This document shows positions 1-9,895 of a DNA stretch of 64,000 nucleotides, piece after piece. Origin of the DNA: an uncultured Fodinibius sp. Lineage in GTDB: Bacteria; Bacteroidota; Rhodothermia; Balneolales; Balneolaceae. The stretch covers positions 62,001 to 126,000 of the forward strand of contig CAJXMW010000007.1 of the NCBI GenBank assembly GCA_913056235.1, read 5' to 3'. The notes beneath the pieces are model-generated. The model made no database searches. It saw only the letters and a list, made by a program, of their open reading frames with translations, and had not been told where the DNA came from. Position 1 is the stretch's first letter; each line of letters begins with the position of its first letter. The position numbers and the translations under genes were made by a program.

Positions 1-390
1 CATCGGCAAAGAGCGTACCGAGGTAGCTGTAGGAACTTCCAGGCTCTCGTCCATATTCTGAACAATCTTGCTGGAAACGCCGGTAATTTTTTCGAGGGTA
101 GCTCCAGAGGGAATAGATACTTCTTTATCCTCTTTTTGTTTAGGAGCTTCCTTGGCCTGGGGAGTGGGCTTCTCGCGTTTGGCAGAGGGCGCAGTAGGTG
201 CCGCAGGAGCAGTACCGTTACCGGATTTTTCTGCCTCAGATTTAAGCTCCTCGGCGGTGTCGACCCCTTCAACTTCATCAAAATACTGTCGCCAGTGATT
301 AGGGACAGAGTTGGGGTCTTCTTTGTATTGATTAAAGAGTTCTTCTACAAGTGCGGAGTTGGGTCCGAAAACTGCTTCGAGCGACTTCAA
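1..390 (-). CDS. kgd: multifunctional 2-oxoglutarate decarboxylase/dehydrogenase E1 with fused succinyltransferase region, N-terminal part
   Basis: Only the N-terminus lies in the window; the gene runs off the left edge. The first ~40 residues (FGPNSALVEELFNQY, then PNHWRQYFDEV) are the 2-oxoglutarate dehydrogenase E1 N-terminal helix. A Pro/Ala/Lys/Glu-rich linker follows (about residues 55-95), then IVQNMDESLEVPTATSVR, the entry to the E2-type acyltransferase core. This E1 helix-linker-E2 order is typical of actinobacterial Kgd-like fused enzymes, which decarboxylate 2-oxoglutarate and feed succinyl groups into the TCA cycle. No ATG fits. An in-frame TAA lies four codons upstream of TTG at 390, so TTG (LKSLEAVFGPN) is the preferred start, with ATT at 393 as the only other option. 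No clear Shine-Dalgarno. Divergent from pepF across about 220 AT-rich bases. Confidence 0.85.
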   Translation of the reverse strand, partial: MKSLEAVFGPNSALVEELFNQYKEDPNSVPNHWRQYFDEVEGVDTAEELKSEAEKSGNGTAPAAPTAPSAKREKPTPQAKEAPKQKEDKEVSIPSGATLEKITGVSSKIVQNMDESLEVPTATSVRSLPM

Positions 391-611
391 AATGTGGTCT
401 TATTGAGTGAGTTTTAATTAGTGCTAAATAAACGGCTGTACAAGTTAATTTTGACTGTTATTTTTGGTTTCTTTCAACCATACACAATCAAGCCTAAAGT
501 TAAGTATTGTAATGTTAAATTACGATTCTTCAGTTAATATTATTTATTGATATACTTGGTTGATTTAAACAATTGGAAATGAGGGTTTAAAGAGGATATT
601 CAACAATATTT

Positions 612-2408
612 ATGAGCGATAACGTGAAGGACAAAACAGGGGCAGAAAACGTTCAATGGGATCTTTCTGACCTTTATGAATCAATTGATGATCCCGCTCT
701 CGAAGCGGACCGGGAAAAGGTTCGTGACCAGGCTGACCAATTTGCTGCTACATATAAAGGCAAAGTAGCAGAGCTTGACGAAGAAGGGATGAAACAGGCT
801 TTACAAGAGTACGAAGCACTGCTAGAGACTATCGGAAAGATCGGTTCGTATGCTCACCTGATCTGGTCGACGAATACCAACAAGCCGGAATATGGTAAAC
901 TGATGCAGGAAGCCAATGAGCTCTCGTCAGAAATCCATCAAAAGCTGGTCTTTTTTGATGTTGAATGGCTGGCCGTGGATGATGACGAAGCTGAAAAGCT
1001 GATTGAAAGTGAGGAACTAACGCACTACAAGCATTATCTGGAGACTTCTCGGCGTTATAAGGATTACATCTTGAGCGAGAAAGAAGAGCAGGTGCTCTCG
1101 GCCAAAAAGGTGACGGGACGCAGTGCCTGGAATCGTTATTTCGATGAAACAATGGGAGCAGCCCGCTTTGAGCTGGATGGCGAAGAGCTGACGCAACAGC
1201 AGATACTTAGTAAGCTGCACGAACCCGATCGTGATCTCCGAAAACGGGCACAGGCTTCTGCCACAGAAACCTTTAAAGACCATAGTCGCACGCTCACTTT
1301 TATTTTTAACACACTACTGGCTGACAAGCACACCAACGACAAATTGCGCGGCTACGAGAGCTGGATTTCATCGCGAAACCTGGCTAACGAAATTGATGAT
1401 GAGACAGTCGATATTCTTATTAATTCGGTGACCAATAACTATAGCCTTGTGCACCGTTTTTATGATCTAAAGCGTGAGCTGTTGGGATATGAAGAGCTGT
1501 ATGACTACGATCGTTATGCACCGCTGCTGGAAAGTGAAAAGAATATTAAGTGGGATAATGCCCAGCAAATGGTGCTCGATTCCTATTCAAACTTTCATCC
1601 TGAAATGGGTGAAGTGGCCGGTAAGTTCTTTAACCAAAACTGGATTGATGCGGCCATGAAGCCGGGCAAGCGTGGAGGAGCCTATTCGGCTAGTACGGTG
1701 CCGTCGGTGCATCCATATGTGTTTATGAATTTTGATGGAAAGATTCGTGATGTGCAGACCTTGGCGCATGAGCTAGGCCACGGGGTGCATCAGTATTTGT
1801 CACGAGAACAAGGTGCTTTACAAGCTGATACGCCTTTGACCACGGCCGAGACAGCATCGGTATTCGGCGAAATGCTGGTCTTTCAAAAACTGATGCGCAA
1901 TCTCGAGGATCCCAAAGAAAAGTTAGCCCTGCTGATTGGTAAGATTGATGATACTATTGCCACAGTGTTCCGCCAGGTGTCTATGAATCGGTTTGAGCAT
2001 GCCATCCATACCCACCGGCGCGAAAAGGGAGAGTTGACCACCGAAGATTTTTCCAGGTTGTGGAGAGAAACGCAGGAAGATATCTATGGCGATTCCGTTA
2101 CACTGACTGACAACTACGATATCTGGTGGAGCTACATTCCGCACTTCTTACATACACCGGGCTATGTCTATGCATATGCGTTTGGGGAATTGCTTGTGCT
2201 GGCGTTGTATCAGGAATACACGCGATCTGAAAACGGCTTCTCAGATAAATATATTGAGATGCTGAAGGCAGGCGGATCCGATTGGCCGGAAAACATTGTC
2301 GGCAAACTGGGGCTCGATATCACCCAGCCCGACTTTTGGAATAACGGGCTGGCGGCGATTGAAAACATGATCGAACAGGCAGAAGAATTGGCAAATAAGG
2401 TAGACTAA
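612..2408 (+). CDS. pepF: M3-family oligoendopeptidase F
   Basis: A 598-residue zinc metallopeptidase that cleaves short peptides in the cytoplasm; no signal peptide. The zinc site HELGH is at residues 386-390 and the third ligand is Glu413 in TTAETASVFGE, the usual M3 spacing. Length matches PepF/M3 enzymes (about 600). The C-terminal half carries the family segment with WWSYIPHF and YVYAYAFG. The start ATG at 612 has only an AT-rich leader. It is the first gene of a likely operon: the GAF gene starts 6 bases after its stop, and deoB follows 3 bases after that. A role in peptide recycling is expected from the family. Confidence 0.93.
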   Translation: MSDNVKDKTGAENVQWDLSDLYESIDDPALEADREKVRDQADQFAATYKGKVAELDEEGMKQALQEYEALLETIGKIGSYAHLIWSTNTNKPEYGKLMQEANELSSEIHQKLVFFDVEWLAVDDDEAEKLIESEELTHYKHYLETSRRYKDYILSEKEEQVLSAKKVTGRSAWNRYFDETMGAARFELDGEELTQQQILSKLHEPDRDLRKRAQASATETFKDHSRTLTFIFNTLLADKHTNDKLRGYESWISSRNLANEIDDETVDILINSVTNNYSLVHRFYDLKRELLGYEELYDYDRYAPLLESEKNIKWDNAQQMVLDSYSNFHPEMGEVAGKFFNQNWIDAAMKPGKRGGAYSASTVPSVHPYVFMNFDGKIRDVQTLAHELGHGVHQYLSREQGALQADTPLTTAETASVFGEMLVFQKLMRNLEDPKEKLALLIGKIDDTIATVFRQVSMNRFEHAIHTHRREKGELTTEDFSRLWRETQEDIYGDSVTLTDNYDIWWSYIPHFLHTPGYVYAYAFGELLVLALYQEYTRSENGFSDKYIEMLKAGGSDWPENIVGKLGLDITQPDFWNNGLAAIENMIEQAEELANKVD

Positions 2409-2414
2409 ACAGGG

Positions 2415-3923
2415 ATGAAAAATTACGCAACGGCACGTGAGAAGGAGCGTTCGAACGCCGAAATGGTGGGACAGAAACGTCAGGAAAAAGCACTTCGGGA
2501 ATTCAAACAGGTTCTTAATGATCTGATCTTTTTGTTGCGAAGCGCCTCGGATATGGAGACGGTTTATATGTATTGGGTCAATCGTGGCCGCGAGCAGTTT
2601 GTGATGGAGACCAAATCCACGGTGCTCAATAATGTGATGTTTGAAGACCGTATTGGTTTCGACCAACATTTTTTGGATGAGTACAAAGATCTGGATGAGC
2701 CCGTAGCAGTTGAAGTAGGAGAAGACATCCCGGCCTCTGCACTCAAGCATTATTATAATGAGGTGCCAGTGAAGTATGTGACGCTGTTGCCTTTTGTTAA
2801 TAATGGCGAAACTGTAGCATTAACCGTGTTGGAATCCAGCGATCATATTTTTACTGATGACAAGAGCGATGTCATTTATTCCTACATCAATGCACTGCGA
2901 AATGTGTTGAACACCTACCTTGAGATCAGTGACCTCTATGAGCAGCAGGATGAGTGGATCGACTACGAGGAGCGGCTTTCGGTACTCGAAACACGATGTC
3001 ATCGTGCTGAGATGATCAAGCGGTTGCTCAACCTGGTTCAATCATTTTTGCACGATGGTGGCGTTTCTTTTATCACCCAGGGAATGGAAAGCTGGTGTAA
3101 TGTGATGAATGCGGATGACGCTAAATATGCGCCACCTGTTGGTATGAAGATGGAGGAGCGGTCAATGGCTTATGAAGCAGCTGAGCAGGGGGAAACCGAA
3201 TTTGCTATCCATTTTAATAACAATCCCAAGCGGTTGTCGCCTCGCGAACTGCATTCCGAAGGAGCTACATTGGCCATCCCGCTGATCATGAATGATCGTC
3301 GCCAGGGCGTGGTGCTGGTTTATGATAAAAACCCACTCATTTTCAAGGAATCGACGAAGCACAAGCTAATTAACCTGGTGCGTATTGCCGGCCTGCAGAT
3401 ACAAGCCAACGATCCAAAGTTGGATATTGACGGGCCCATTTTTACCAATGACTACAATGCATTTCTGCCGGATTTATGGGAGCAGGCCGTTGACTCAGAA
3501 TTGGCGCGGTTGTCTCGTGTTGATAATAAATTCCACTCGTGGTTTGGTCTCGTGACTATTTCTGACTTGCCGGAACTGCGGACCAAACTACGCATCGAGC
3601 AGCTTGATGAGATGCAGCGTGATTTGATTGCGGCTTTTAATCCCAGCCAGTTTGGGTACTCCGGTATCTTGGGATACAATTCCGATTACGTCTATTCCTT
3701 TTTTATACAGAGTAAGGATCCCGATGCGGTACACAACTGGTCACAGTCACTGAAGAAGAAATTCTCGGGATCCGTTGAGCTCTCCAACGGCATTCATATA
3801 GAAACAGGCATTAAGGTAGGCTATGTAAAACTGGACGAAGAATATGAAGACTGCTATGAAGTGTTATCCAATGCAAAATCGGCACTTTCACAGGCATTAA
3901 AATCCAAAAATGAAGCTATTTAG
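2415..3923 (+). CDS. GAF-domain protein with degenerate GGDEF-like C-terminus
   Basis: A 502-residue soluble protein. A basic N-terminal helix (1-40) is followed by two regions with GAF-like alternation (about 40-170 and 195-330), joined by a helical connector near 175-200. The last ~150 residues resemble a worn diguanylate cyclase fold: the end, with ETGIKVGYVKLDEEYED followed by LSNAKSALSQA, matches the final strand and helix of GGDEF domains, but no GG(D/E)EF signature is seen, so it is probably not an active cyclase. It may be a ligand-sensing or scaffold protein. It lies between pepF and deoB with gaps of only 6 and 3 bases, so it is almost certainly co-transcribed. The function is unknown; the domain reading is by eye. 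Confidence 0.7.
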   Translation: MKNYATAREKERSNAEMVGQKRQEKALREFKQVLNDLIFLLRSASDMETVYMYWVNRGREQFVMETKSTVLNNVMFEDRIGFDQHFLDEYKDLDEPVAVEVGEDIPASALKHYYNEVPVKYVTLLPFVNNGETVALTVLESSDHIFTDDKSDVIYSYINALRNVLNTYLEISDLYEQQDEWIDYEERLSVLETRCHRAEMIKRLLNLVQSFLHDGGVSFITQGMESWCNVMNADDAKYAPPVGMKMEERSMAYEAAEQGETEFAIHFNNNPKRLSPRELHSEGATLAIPLIMNDRRQGVVLVYDKNPLIFKESTKHKLINLVRIAGLQIQANDPKLDIDGPIFTNDYNAFLPDLWEQAVDSELARLSRVDNKFHSWFGLVTISDLPELRTKLRIEQLDEMQRDLIAAFNPSQFGYSGILGYNSDYVYSFFIQSKDPDAVHNWSQSLKKKFSGSVELSNGIHIETGIKVGYVKLDEEYEDCYEVLSNAKSALSQALKSKNEAI

Positions 3924-3926
3924 ATT

Positions 3927-5105
3927 ATGGGAAATTGCTATGTGATTGTTATTGACGGACTGGGTGTTGGCGCGCAGGAGGATGCCGCTGAATATGGTGA
4001 TGAGAATGAGAATACTCTTGGTCATCTTTGTGAGGAAACCGGTTGCAAACTGCCAAATCTGCAGCGCATGGGATTGGGCAATATCATCCCGCTAAAATCG
4101 GTACCGGTAGAACCAGAGCCATTGTGCGCCTACGGTAAGATGCGGGAGCGTTCGGCGGGTAAAGACTCCACAACCGGCCATTGGGAGATCGCGGGGGTGC
4201 AGCTTAACCGCCCATTTCCAACCTATCCAGATGGATTTCCCGATGAAGTTATTGAAAAATTTTGTCAAGGTATTGGCGTCGAAAAGGCACTGGTAAACAA
4301 GCCGTATTCGGGCACCGAAGTTATCGCTGATTACGGCGAAGAGCACCTGGAGACGGGCTATCCCATCGTCTATACCTCGGCCGACAGCGTTTTTCAAGTG
4401 GCCGCCCATGTAGATGTAACTCCCATTGATACGCTTTACGAATGGTGCAAGTTTGCGCGTGAGGAAGTATTGCAGGATGAGCATGGTGTGGGACGTGTGA
4501 TTGCACGTCCTTTCCACGGAGAGCCGGGCAACTTTGAGCGGATTTCCGATAAACGTCATGACTTTTCGATGAAACCGCCGGAGCACAATGTCATCAACCG
4601 ATTACAGCAAGAGGGCATCAAGACCTATTCAATTGGTAAGATTATAGACCTTTTTGCTGAACAGGGTTTTACGCAATTTCGCCGCACCAAGAGCAACGCT
4701 GAAGGAATCTCACAGTTATTAAGCTTGATGTCGGCAGCCTCTGATAGTTTTGTGTTTGTGAACTTGATCGATACCGACCAGAAGTACGGGCATCGGCTGG
4801 ATCCCTCCGGCTATGCCGAATGTCTGCAGGAATTTGACCGGGCGATACCTGCTATCGTCAGTAAGCTCCAGGAAGATGATATTCTGATCATCACCGGTGA
4901 TCACGGCAATGACCCCACCTCCGAAAGTACTGATCACAGCCGTGAGTTTGTTCCACTACTGCTATTTCCTTCCGACAGAGCAGGAGAGGTTAACCTTGGA
5001 ACGCGTGACACCTTTAGTGATGTTGCAAGTACAGCTGCCGACTTTTTCAATATAACAGCTGAATATCCCGGAACATCTTTGCTTAATGGCAGTGCAAGAA
5101 AATAG
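3927..5105 (+). CDS. deoB: phosphopentomutase
   Basis: A 392-residue member of the alkaline-phosphatase superfamily. It interconverts ribose/deoxyribose 1-phosphate and 5-phosphate in nucleoside salvage. The N-terminal metal site is visible (VIVIDGLGVGAQEDAAEYGD). The phosphorylated Thr lies in GKDSTTGHWE around residues 78-87. The C-terminal metal ligands are in ITGDHGNDPT and STDHSREFVPLL. Length is normal (about 390). It is the last gene of the pepF operon; adenosine deaminase, another nucleoside-salvage enzyme, lies elsewhere in the window at 35791. No terminator hairpin was found directly after it. Confidence 0.95.
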   Translation: MGNCYVIVIDGLGVGAQEDAAEYGDENENTLGHLCEETGCKLPNLQRMGLGNIIPLKSVPVEPEPLCAYGKMRERSAGKDSTTGHWEIAGVQLNRPFPTYPDGFPDEVIEKFCQGIGVEKALVNKPYSGTEVIADYGEEHLETGYPIVYTSADSVFQVAAHVDVTPIDTLYEWCKFAREEVLQDEHGVGRVIARPFHGEPGNFERISDKRHDFSMKPPEHNVINRLQQEGIKTYSIGKIIDLFAEQGFTQFRRTKSNAEGISQLLSLMSAASDSFVFVNLIDTDQKYGHRLDPSGYAECLQEFDRAIPAIVSKLQEDDILIITGDHGNDPTSESTDHSREFVPLLLFPSDRAGEVNLGTRDTFSDVASTAADFFNITAEYPGTSLLNGSARK

Positions 5106-5283
5106 CATTACGATTCGATATTATTCGCTAGAAGCTTTATATTATAGAGATTGAACAGGTGCAACAAATATTTCCATTGCGCGTTATCATATCCCATTGA
5201 ATGGTAATCATGATCGAAGCGAGCTCTCGGCTCCGAAAATGATCATCCTCACTAATAAATGCTAATTTAACCCAGCAAATCCC

Positions 5284-6138
5284 GTGGCTAGAAGTTCAGG
5301 TATTTCTACTCGAGAATCGGAATCTCTCGACCGCTATTTACAAGAGATAGGCAAAGAAAAGCTTATTACCCCAGAAGATGAGGTAAGGCTTGCCAAAGAA
5401 ATCCAGAAGGGTAGCCAAAAGGCACTCGAAGATCTTACTAAGGCGAACCTTCGCTTTGTTGTTTCGGTAGCAAAGCAGTACCAGAATCAGGGGCTTTCGC
5501 TCGGTGACCTTATTAATGAAGGTAATCTCGGGCTGATCAAAGCCGCTAAACGTTTTGACGAAACTCGTGGATTTAAGTTTATTTCGTATGCTGTTTGGTG
5601 GATTCGTCAGTCGATTTTGCAGGCTCTGGCCGAGCAGAGTCGTATTGTACGTCTGCCGCTGAACCGTGTGGGTGCACTTAACAAGATTGGTAAAGAACTT
5701 TCCAAGCTCGAGCAGGAGTACGAACGCGTGCCTTCTGCCGCTGAGCTTGCTGAAAGTCTGGATATGACCGTTTCGGAAGTTGCTGATACACTCAAAATTT
5801 CCGGACGTCACCTTTCGGTAGACGCCCCCTTTGCTCAGGGTGAAGACAACCGTCTGCTGGATGTCCTCGAGAATGAGGAGACTCCTAACCCTGATAATGA
5901 CCTGATGGGCGAATCGCTCAAGGTTGAAATTGAACGCGCGCTCTCGAAGCTTACTGACCGCGAAGCAGAGGTTATTCGCCTCTACTTCGGCATTGGACGC
6001 GAGCACTCATTGACGCTTGAAGAAATTGGTGAACGTTTTGATCTGACGCGTGAACGTGTCCGTCAGATTAAAGAAAAAGCACTTCGCAAGCTGCGCCACC
6101 ACAATCGAAGTGCAGCACTTCGAGCCTATCTCGGTTAA
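5284..6138 (+). CDS. rpoD: primary RNA polymerase sigma factor, RpoD/SigA type
   Basis: A 284-residue sigma-70 factor. Region 1.2 ([20 protein letters not shown]) is followed by region 2 with [34 protein letters not shown] and the -10 melting segment [13 protein letters not shown]; region 3 follows, then region 4 with [20 protein letters not shown]. It lacks a long region 1.1 and the non-conserved insert, as in the primary sigma of Bacteroidota and relatives, which is also about 285 residues. The only sensible start is GTG at 5284, since an in-frame stop lies seven codons upstream and the family begins just before the S-L-D-R-Y-L segment. The upstream 178-base gap should hold its promoter. 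A strong terminator follows, so it is probably monocistronic. Confidence 0.95.
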   Translation: MARSSGISTRESESLDRYLQEIGKEKLITPEDEVRLAKEIQKGSQKALEDLTKANLRFVVSVAKQYQNQGLSLGDLINEGNLGLIKAAKRFDETRGFKFISYAVWWIRQSILQALAEQSRIVRLPLNRVGALNKIGKELSKLEQEYERVPSAAELAESLDMTVSEVADTLKISGRHLSVDAPFAQGEDNRLLDVLENEETPNPDNDLMGESLKVEIERALSKLTDREAEVIRLYFGIGREHSLTLEEIGERFDLTRERVRQIKEKALRKLRHHNRSAALRAYLG

Positions 6139-6158
6139 ACAACTAAAGATTTAGGTCA

Positions 6159-6194
6159 AAGCCTCTTCCGATTTCGGAAGGGGCTTTTTTATTT
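6159..6194 (+). terminator. intrinsic terminator of rpoD
   Basis: A 12-bp stem (AAGCCTCTTCCG against CGGAAGGGGCTT, one G-U pair) with a 4-base loop is followed directly by a run of T. It starts 20 bases after the rpoD stop. Confidence 0.9.
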
Positions 6195-6263
6195 CCCCAA
6201 ACTTTTAATAGACTGATTTATCATCTAGAAAACATTTTCTGATAATTCGCACGTTAGTGCTTT

Positions 6264-9125
6264 ATGAAGCGAATAATTGCCATATTCTTACTTGTGTTGG
6301 GGTTTTCTTCTGCGACTGATGCGCAGATTCTTCCTTTCCGTACATACTCTATCGAACGAGGTTTGAGCGAAGCAGTTGTCAACAATCTGATGCAGGATGA
6401 GGAGGGATACCTCTGGATTGGCACCAGCTACGGACTCAACCGGTTTGATGGCATCAGCTTTAAAAATTATTACACCGAAGATGGCCTGCTGAATAACAAG
6501 ATTTATTCGCTCTACGAGGATAACCAAAATCAGCTCTGGATTGGTACCGGTGCCGGTGTAAACGTGATGCGACAAGACAGCATCCATACCTTGCCAATGT
6601 TGAAACCCCTGCAGTCCAGCACGATCCTGTCTATCTATCAGGATAGTCATAACGAGTACTGGTTTGCGACCGATGGCGAAGGGGTTTGGCATCTGGATCG
6701 TCAAAACAACTTAACGCAGTATCTTACCATTCACGGTATGGGTAGCGACCGCGTGCGGGATATCCTGGAGGATGACAACGGTGTGCTCTGGTTTGCCACT
6801 CGTGACGGGTTGACGAAGCTCGAGAACGGGAACTTCCGAACGTTTACAACTCGTCACGGCTTGCCTGATGATCGTCTGAGAGATCTGTTGCTGGCAGATG
6901 ATGGCTCACTCTGGGTGGCCAGTCGCGGGGGACTCTGCCATGTCCAAAATGCAACATTTAACTGTTTAACAGAACAGGATGGGCTGGTTAATAATCGAAT
7001 TCAGTCTATTTCGAAAGATAAGAATGGCAATCTCTGGATTGGTACAGAAGAGGGCGCCAGCTACTATGCCGATAGCACTTTTACTAATTATTCGGTTGAG
7101 CAGGGACTTTCCAGTAATATCATCCATGCTACACATTACGATCGGGAAGGTAATATTTGGTTCGGGACTTTTGGGGGCGGAGTCAGCATTTTTCTGGGCA
7201 ATCATTTTAAAAGTTATACCGTGGAACAGGGTTTACCTAATAATGTAATTACCTCGATGACCGAAGATGATTCCGGACAACACTGGATTACGACCTACGG
7301 CGGTGGGATATCCAGGATTGATGAAAAGGGCTTTACCAATTTGAGTTCTAAGGATGGACTGGTTGATAATAAAGTTTATACCATAGAAAAAGGGGATCAG
7401 GGCCAACTGCTAATTGGCACACGTTGGGGATTAAGTATTTATGATGGAAATAGCTTTTACAATTTCGATGAAACAGAGCTTCCCTATCGCAAAATCCGGT
7501 CTGTGCTGGATCCCGAAAATAGTGATGGCCTGTGGCTGGGAACCTATGGAGAAGGGCTTTTGCGATATAAAGATGGAAAGTTTAAACAATATACCGAGGA
7601 AGATGGCTTGCCAAACAACATTGTGATGTCGTTGGAAGAAACCTCCGATGGAGCTGTTTGGGCAGCAACTTATGGCGGAGTGAGCAAGGTTAATGATGGC
7701 ACGTTTACCAATTATTCTATTCAGGATGGACTGCCCAACAACGGTGTGCTCGACATTTTGAAAGACCAATCGGGGAGACTATGGTTTGCCACCTACGGAG
7801 GGATAGCACGCTTCGTTGACGGCGAATTTGAAACTATTATTACCGATGACGGGCTACCGGATGAAGTGAGTTACTTTATTGAACAGGATAATCGCGGGAT
7901 CTACTGGATAGGATCCAACAAAGGGGTGATCCGCTTTGATTATCAGGCATTTCGGTCTGGGGATGAGGCGGCGAAAGCCCGTGCTTTTAAATTGATTACC
8001 CAGGACCAGGGACTGGTAGCCAACGAAATGAACGCCGGAGCCTCATTTAAGGATAGCGATGGTCGATTGTGGTTCGGATCGGTTGGAGGTGTTACCGTGT
8101 TTGATCCTGCCAAAGAAATCATAAATCAAGCAGCGCCCAACATACATATTGAAAATGTGCGCGTTTCGGGTGAATTGATCCGGATAAAGTCACCGTTGGA
8201 AATTGAAAGTGACTTCCAGAATGTTACCTTCGAGTTTATCGGCATTAGTTTTTCGGCCCCTGAGCAGGTGCGCTATCGCTATCGGCTAAAGAATTCGGGT
8301 GAAGACTGGCAGCAAACTACTCAGCGGTCGGTCCGATATTCAGCGCTAATGCCCGGCGAATATATTTTTGAAGTTAAGGCCCAGAGCAGTGATAGCCGGT
8401 GGAGTACAAAAACAGCGCGCATTTCGTTTGAGGTGCTGGCACCTTTTTGGCTGCAGTGGTGGTTTATTGGGATACTATGCCTGGCCTTAATTGGCATTGT
8501 GCTGTTTATTTACAACTACTACCGGGTGCGCAAGATGGTCGAAATTGAACGGATGCGCGTGCGCATTGCCAGCGATCTGCACGATGATGTAGGTTCTGCA
8601 CTTACCGAAATTGCTCTACAATCGGATTTCTTGCAGACGATGGAGGTCTCCGATAAACTACAGGAATCACTCCAGCAGATCGGAACGCAAAGTCGGAAAA
8701 TCGTTTCCAGCCTAGACGATATTGTCTGGTCCATTGATGCCCGCAACGATACCATGGGCGACCTTACAGATCGCATGCAGGATTATGTTAACAATGTGTT
8801 GCCCGAAAAAGAAATTGCATATCACTTTGAAGGCGACATGCAGGAACGGCTGACCGTATCCCTTAAAGAAAACCTGTATCTTATTTTTAAAGAAGCAATT
8901 AATAATATTGCGAAGCATTCAAATGCGGATCGTGTTGATGTTACGCTCTCAACGAATGGACACGGTTTTCTTATGAGCATCAGGGATAATGGGACCACGG
9001 CCAACAATGAGCGGAAAACAGGACAGGGATTACATAACATGAAAATGCGAGCGAAACGTGTTGATGCAGATGTTACTTTTAGTAATAGCGACGGTTTTGA
9101 AGTGAGAGTAGAAAATCGTAACTAG
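6264..9125 (+). CDS. periplasmic-propeller sensor histidine kinase (NarL-type partner)
   Basis: A 953-residue membrane sensor. A signal peptide (1-20, ending TDAQ) precedes about a dozen regulator-propeller repeats (about 25-620) with recurring EDDNGVLWFAT/LWIGT motifs, two seven-bladed propellers' worth. A Y_Y_Y-type Ig-like domain (about 640-715) and one transmembrane helix (about 729-752, WWFIGILCLALIGIVLFIY) follow. The cytoplasmic part is a HisKA_3 kinase with the phosphoacceptor His773 in LHDDVGSALTEI and a HATPase domain with N-box KEAINNIAKHSNADRV. There is no fused receiver or AraC domain, unlike many Bacteroidota hybrid versions. The NarL/FixJ regulator at 9260 is the evident partner. 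Ligand unknown; polysaccharides or envelope cues are typical for this family. Confidence 0.92.
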   Translation: MKRIIAIFLLVLGFSSATDAQILPFRTYSIERGLSEAVVNNLMQDEEGYLWIGTSYGLNRFDGISFKNYYTEDGLLNNKIYSLYEDNQNQLWIGTGAGVNVMRQDSIHTLPMLKPLQSSTILSIYQDSHNEYWFATDGEGVWHLDRQNNLTQYLTIHGMGSDRVRDILEDDNGVLWFATRDGLTKLENGNFRTFTTRHGLPDDRLRDLLLADDGSLWVASRGGLCHVQNATFNCLTEQDGLVNNRIQSISKDKNGNLWIGTEEGASYYADSTFTNYSVEQGLSSNIIHATHYDREGNIWFGTFGGGVSIFLGNHFKSYTVEQGLPNNVITSMTEDDSGQHWITTYGGGISRIDEKGFTNLSSKDGLVDNKVYTIEKGDQGQLLIGTRWGLSIYDGNSFYNFDETELPYRKIRSVLDPENSDGLWLGTYGEGLLRYKDGKFKQYTEEDGLPNNIVMSLEETSDGAVWAATYGGVSKVNDGTFTNYSIQDGLPNNGVLDILKDQSGRLWFATYGGIARFVDGEFETIITDDGLPDEVSYFIEQDNRGIYWIGSNKGVIRFDYQAFRSGDEAAKARAFKLITQDQGLVANEMNAGASFKDSDGRLWFGSVGGVTVFDPAKEIINQAAPNIHIENVRVSGELIRIKSPLEIESDFQNVTFEFIGISFSAPEQVRYRYRLKNSGEDWQQTTQRSVRYSALMPGEYIFEVKAQSSDSRWSTKTARISFEVLAPFWLQWWFIGILCLALIGIVLFIYNYYRVRKMVEIERMRVRIASDLHDDVGSALTEIALQSDFLQTMEVSDKLQESLQQIGTQSRKIVSSLDDIVWSIDARNDTMGDLTDRMQDYVNNVLPEKEIAYHFEGDMQERLTVSLKENLYLIFKEAINNIAKHSNADRVDVTLSTNGHGFLMSIRDNGTTANNERKTGQGLHNMKMRAKRVDADVTFSNSDGFEVRVENRN

Positions 9126-9150
9126 AATTAAAGAATGTTTCAAAAATAAC

Positions 9151-9226
9151 GTGTCATGCTGAACTTGTTTCAGCATCTATAGGTTATATTCAAAGGTTAT
9201 GTTTTAGATCCTGAAATGGATGACAC
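9151..9226. repeat. imperfect inverted-repeat element between kinase and regulator
   Basis: Ends GTGTCAT and ATGACAC are inverted. The inner segments TTTCAGCATCT and AGATCCTGAAA also pair, so the arms match over about 18 positions with a small deletion. The left arm itself holds a hairpin (ATGCTGAA, five bases, TTCAGCAT), and AGGTTAT occurs twice in the middle. It resembles a non-autonomous repeat of the kind scattered in Bacteroidota intergenic DNA. No second full copy was found in the window. Confidence 0.5.
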
Positions 9227-9259
9227 CGTGATCTTAGTCGCAATTAAATCACAAAAGTT

Positions 9260-9895
9260 ATGGCCTCAGTCGTTGGAATTGTTGAAGACAACAAAAAAAT
9301 AAGGGATTTAATCCAGCGGTATCTCGATATGCAGGACGACCTTTCGTGTCCTGTAGCTGTGGATTCGGTGGAGGATATGATCGAATATCTCGAAGAGCAT
9401 CCCCAGCCGGATGTCATTTTGATGGACATTCAGCTGCCGGGGATGTCGGGAATTAAGGGTATTGGCTTGATTAAAGAAAAGTACACTGATATCGATATCA
9501 TCATGCTTACGGTGTATCATGATTCGCACAAGATTTTTAATGCACTCCGGGCCGGTGCATCGGGATACTTGCTGAAACATACTTCGCTTCCAGAGATCAA
9601 GGAGTCTATCCTGAAGTTGGTGGATGGCGGTGCACCCATGTCTCCACAAATTGCTCGCAAGGTGATTAATCATTTTCAGGAAAATGCGCCCAAGAAAAAT
9701 TCCGACTCTGATCTCACGCCGCGCGAACACGATATCGTTAATGGGCTTGTGGACGGCCTCAGCTACAAGATGATTGCTGACCGCTACGACATTTCTATTG
9801 ATACGGTTCGTGCCCATATCCGAAATATTTACAAGAAGCTGCACGTTAATTCTAAGGCAGAAGTGATTGCGAAATCGCTGAAAGGCGAAATTTAA
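9260..9895 (+). CDS. NarL/FixJ-family response regulator
   Basis: A 211-residue two-domain regulator. The receiver (1-120) has the acidic pair in IVEDNKKI, phosphoacceptor Asp56 in VILMDIQLPG and the conserved Lys in GYLLKHTS. The C-terminal LuxR-type helix-turn-helix (about 148-205) has LTPREHDIVNGLVDGLSYKM and DTVRAHIRNIYKKL. It lies 134 bases after the propeller histidine kinase on the same strand and should be phosphorylated by it. Start ATG at 9260. The following lipoprotein and beta-barrel genes on the same strand are possible targets (inference from position only). Confidence 0.93.
   Translation: MASVVGIVEDNKKIRDLIQRYLDMQDDLSCPVAVDSVEDMIEYLEEHPQPDVILMDIQLPGMSGIKGIGLIKEKYTDIDIIMLTVYHDSHKIFNALRAGASGYLLKHTSLPEIKESILKLVDGGAPMSPQIARKVINHFQENAPKKNSDSDLTPREHDIVNGLVDGLSYKMIADRYDISIDTVRAHIRNIYKKLHVNSKAEVIAKSLKGEI

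Noticed and set aside
3469-3920. Active diguanylate cyclase in the GAF protein
   Set aside because: No GG(D/E)EF signature or catalytic metal site; only the fold-like end is similar.
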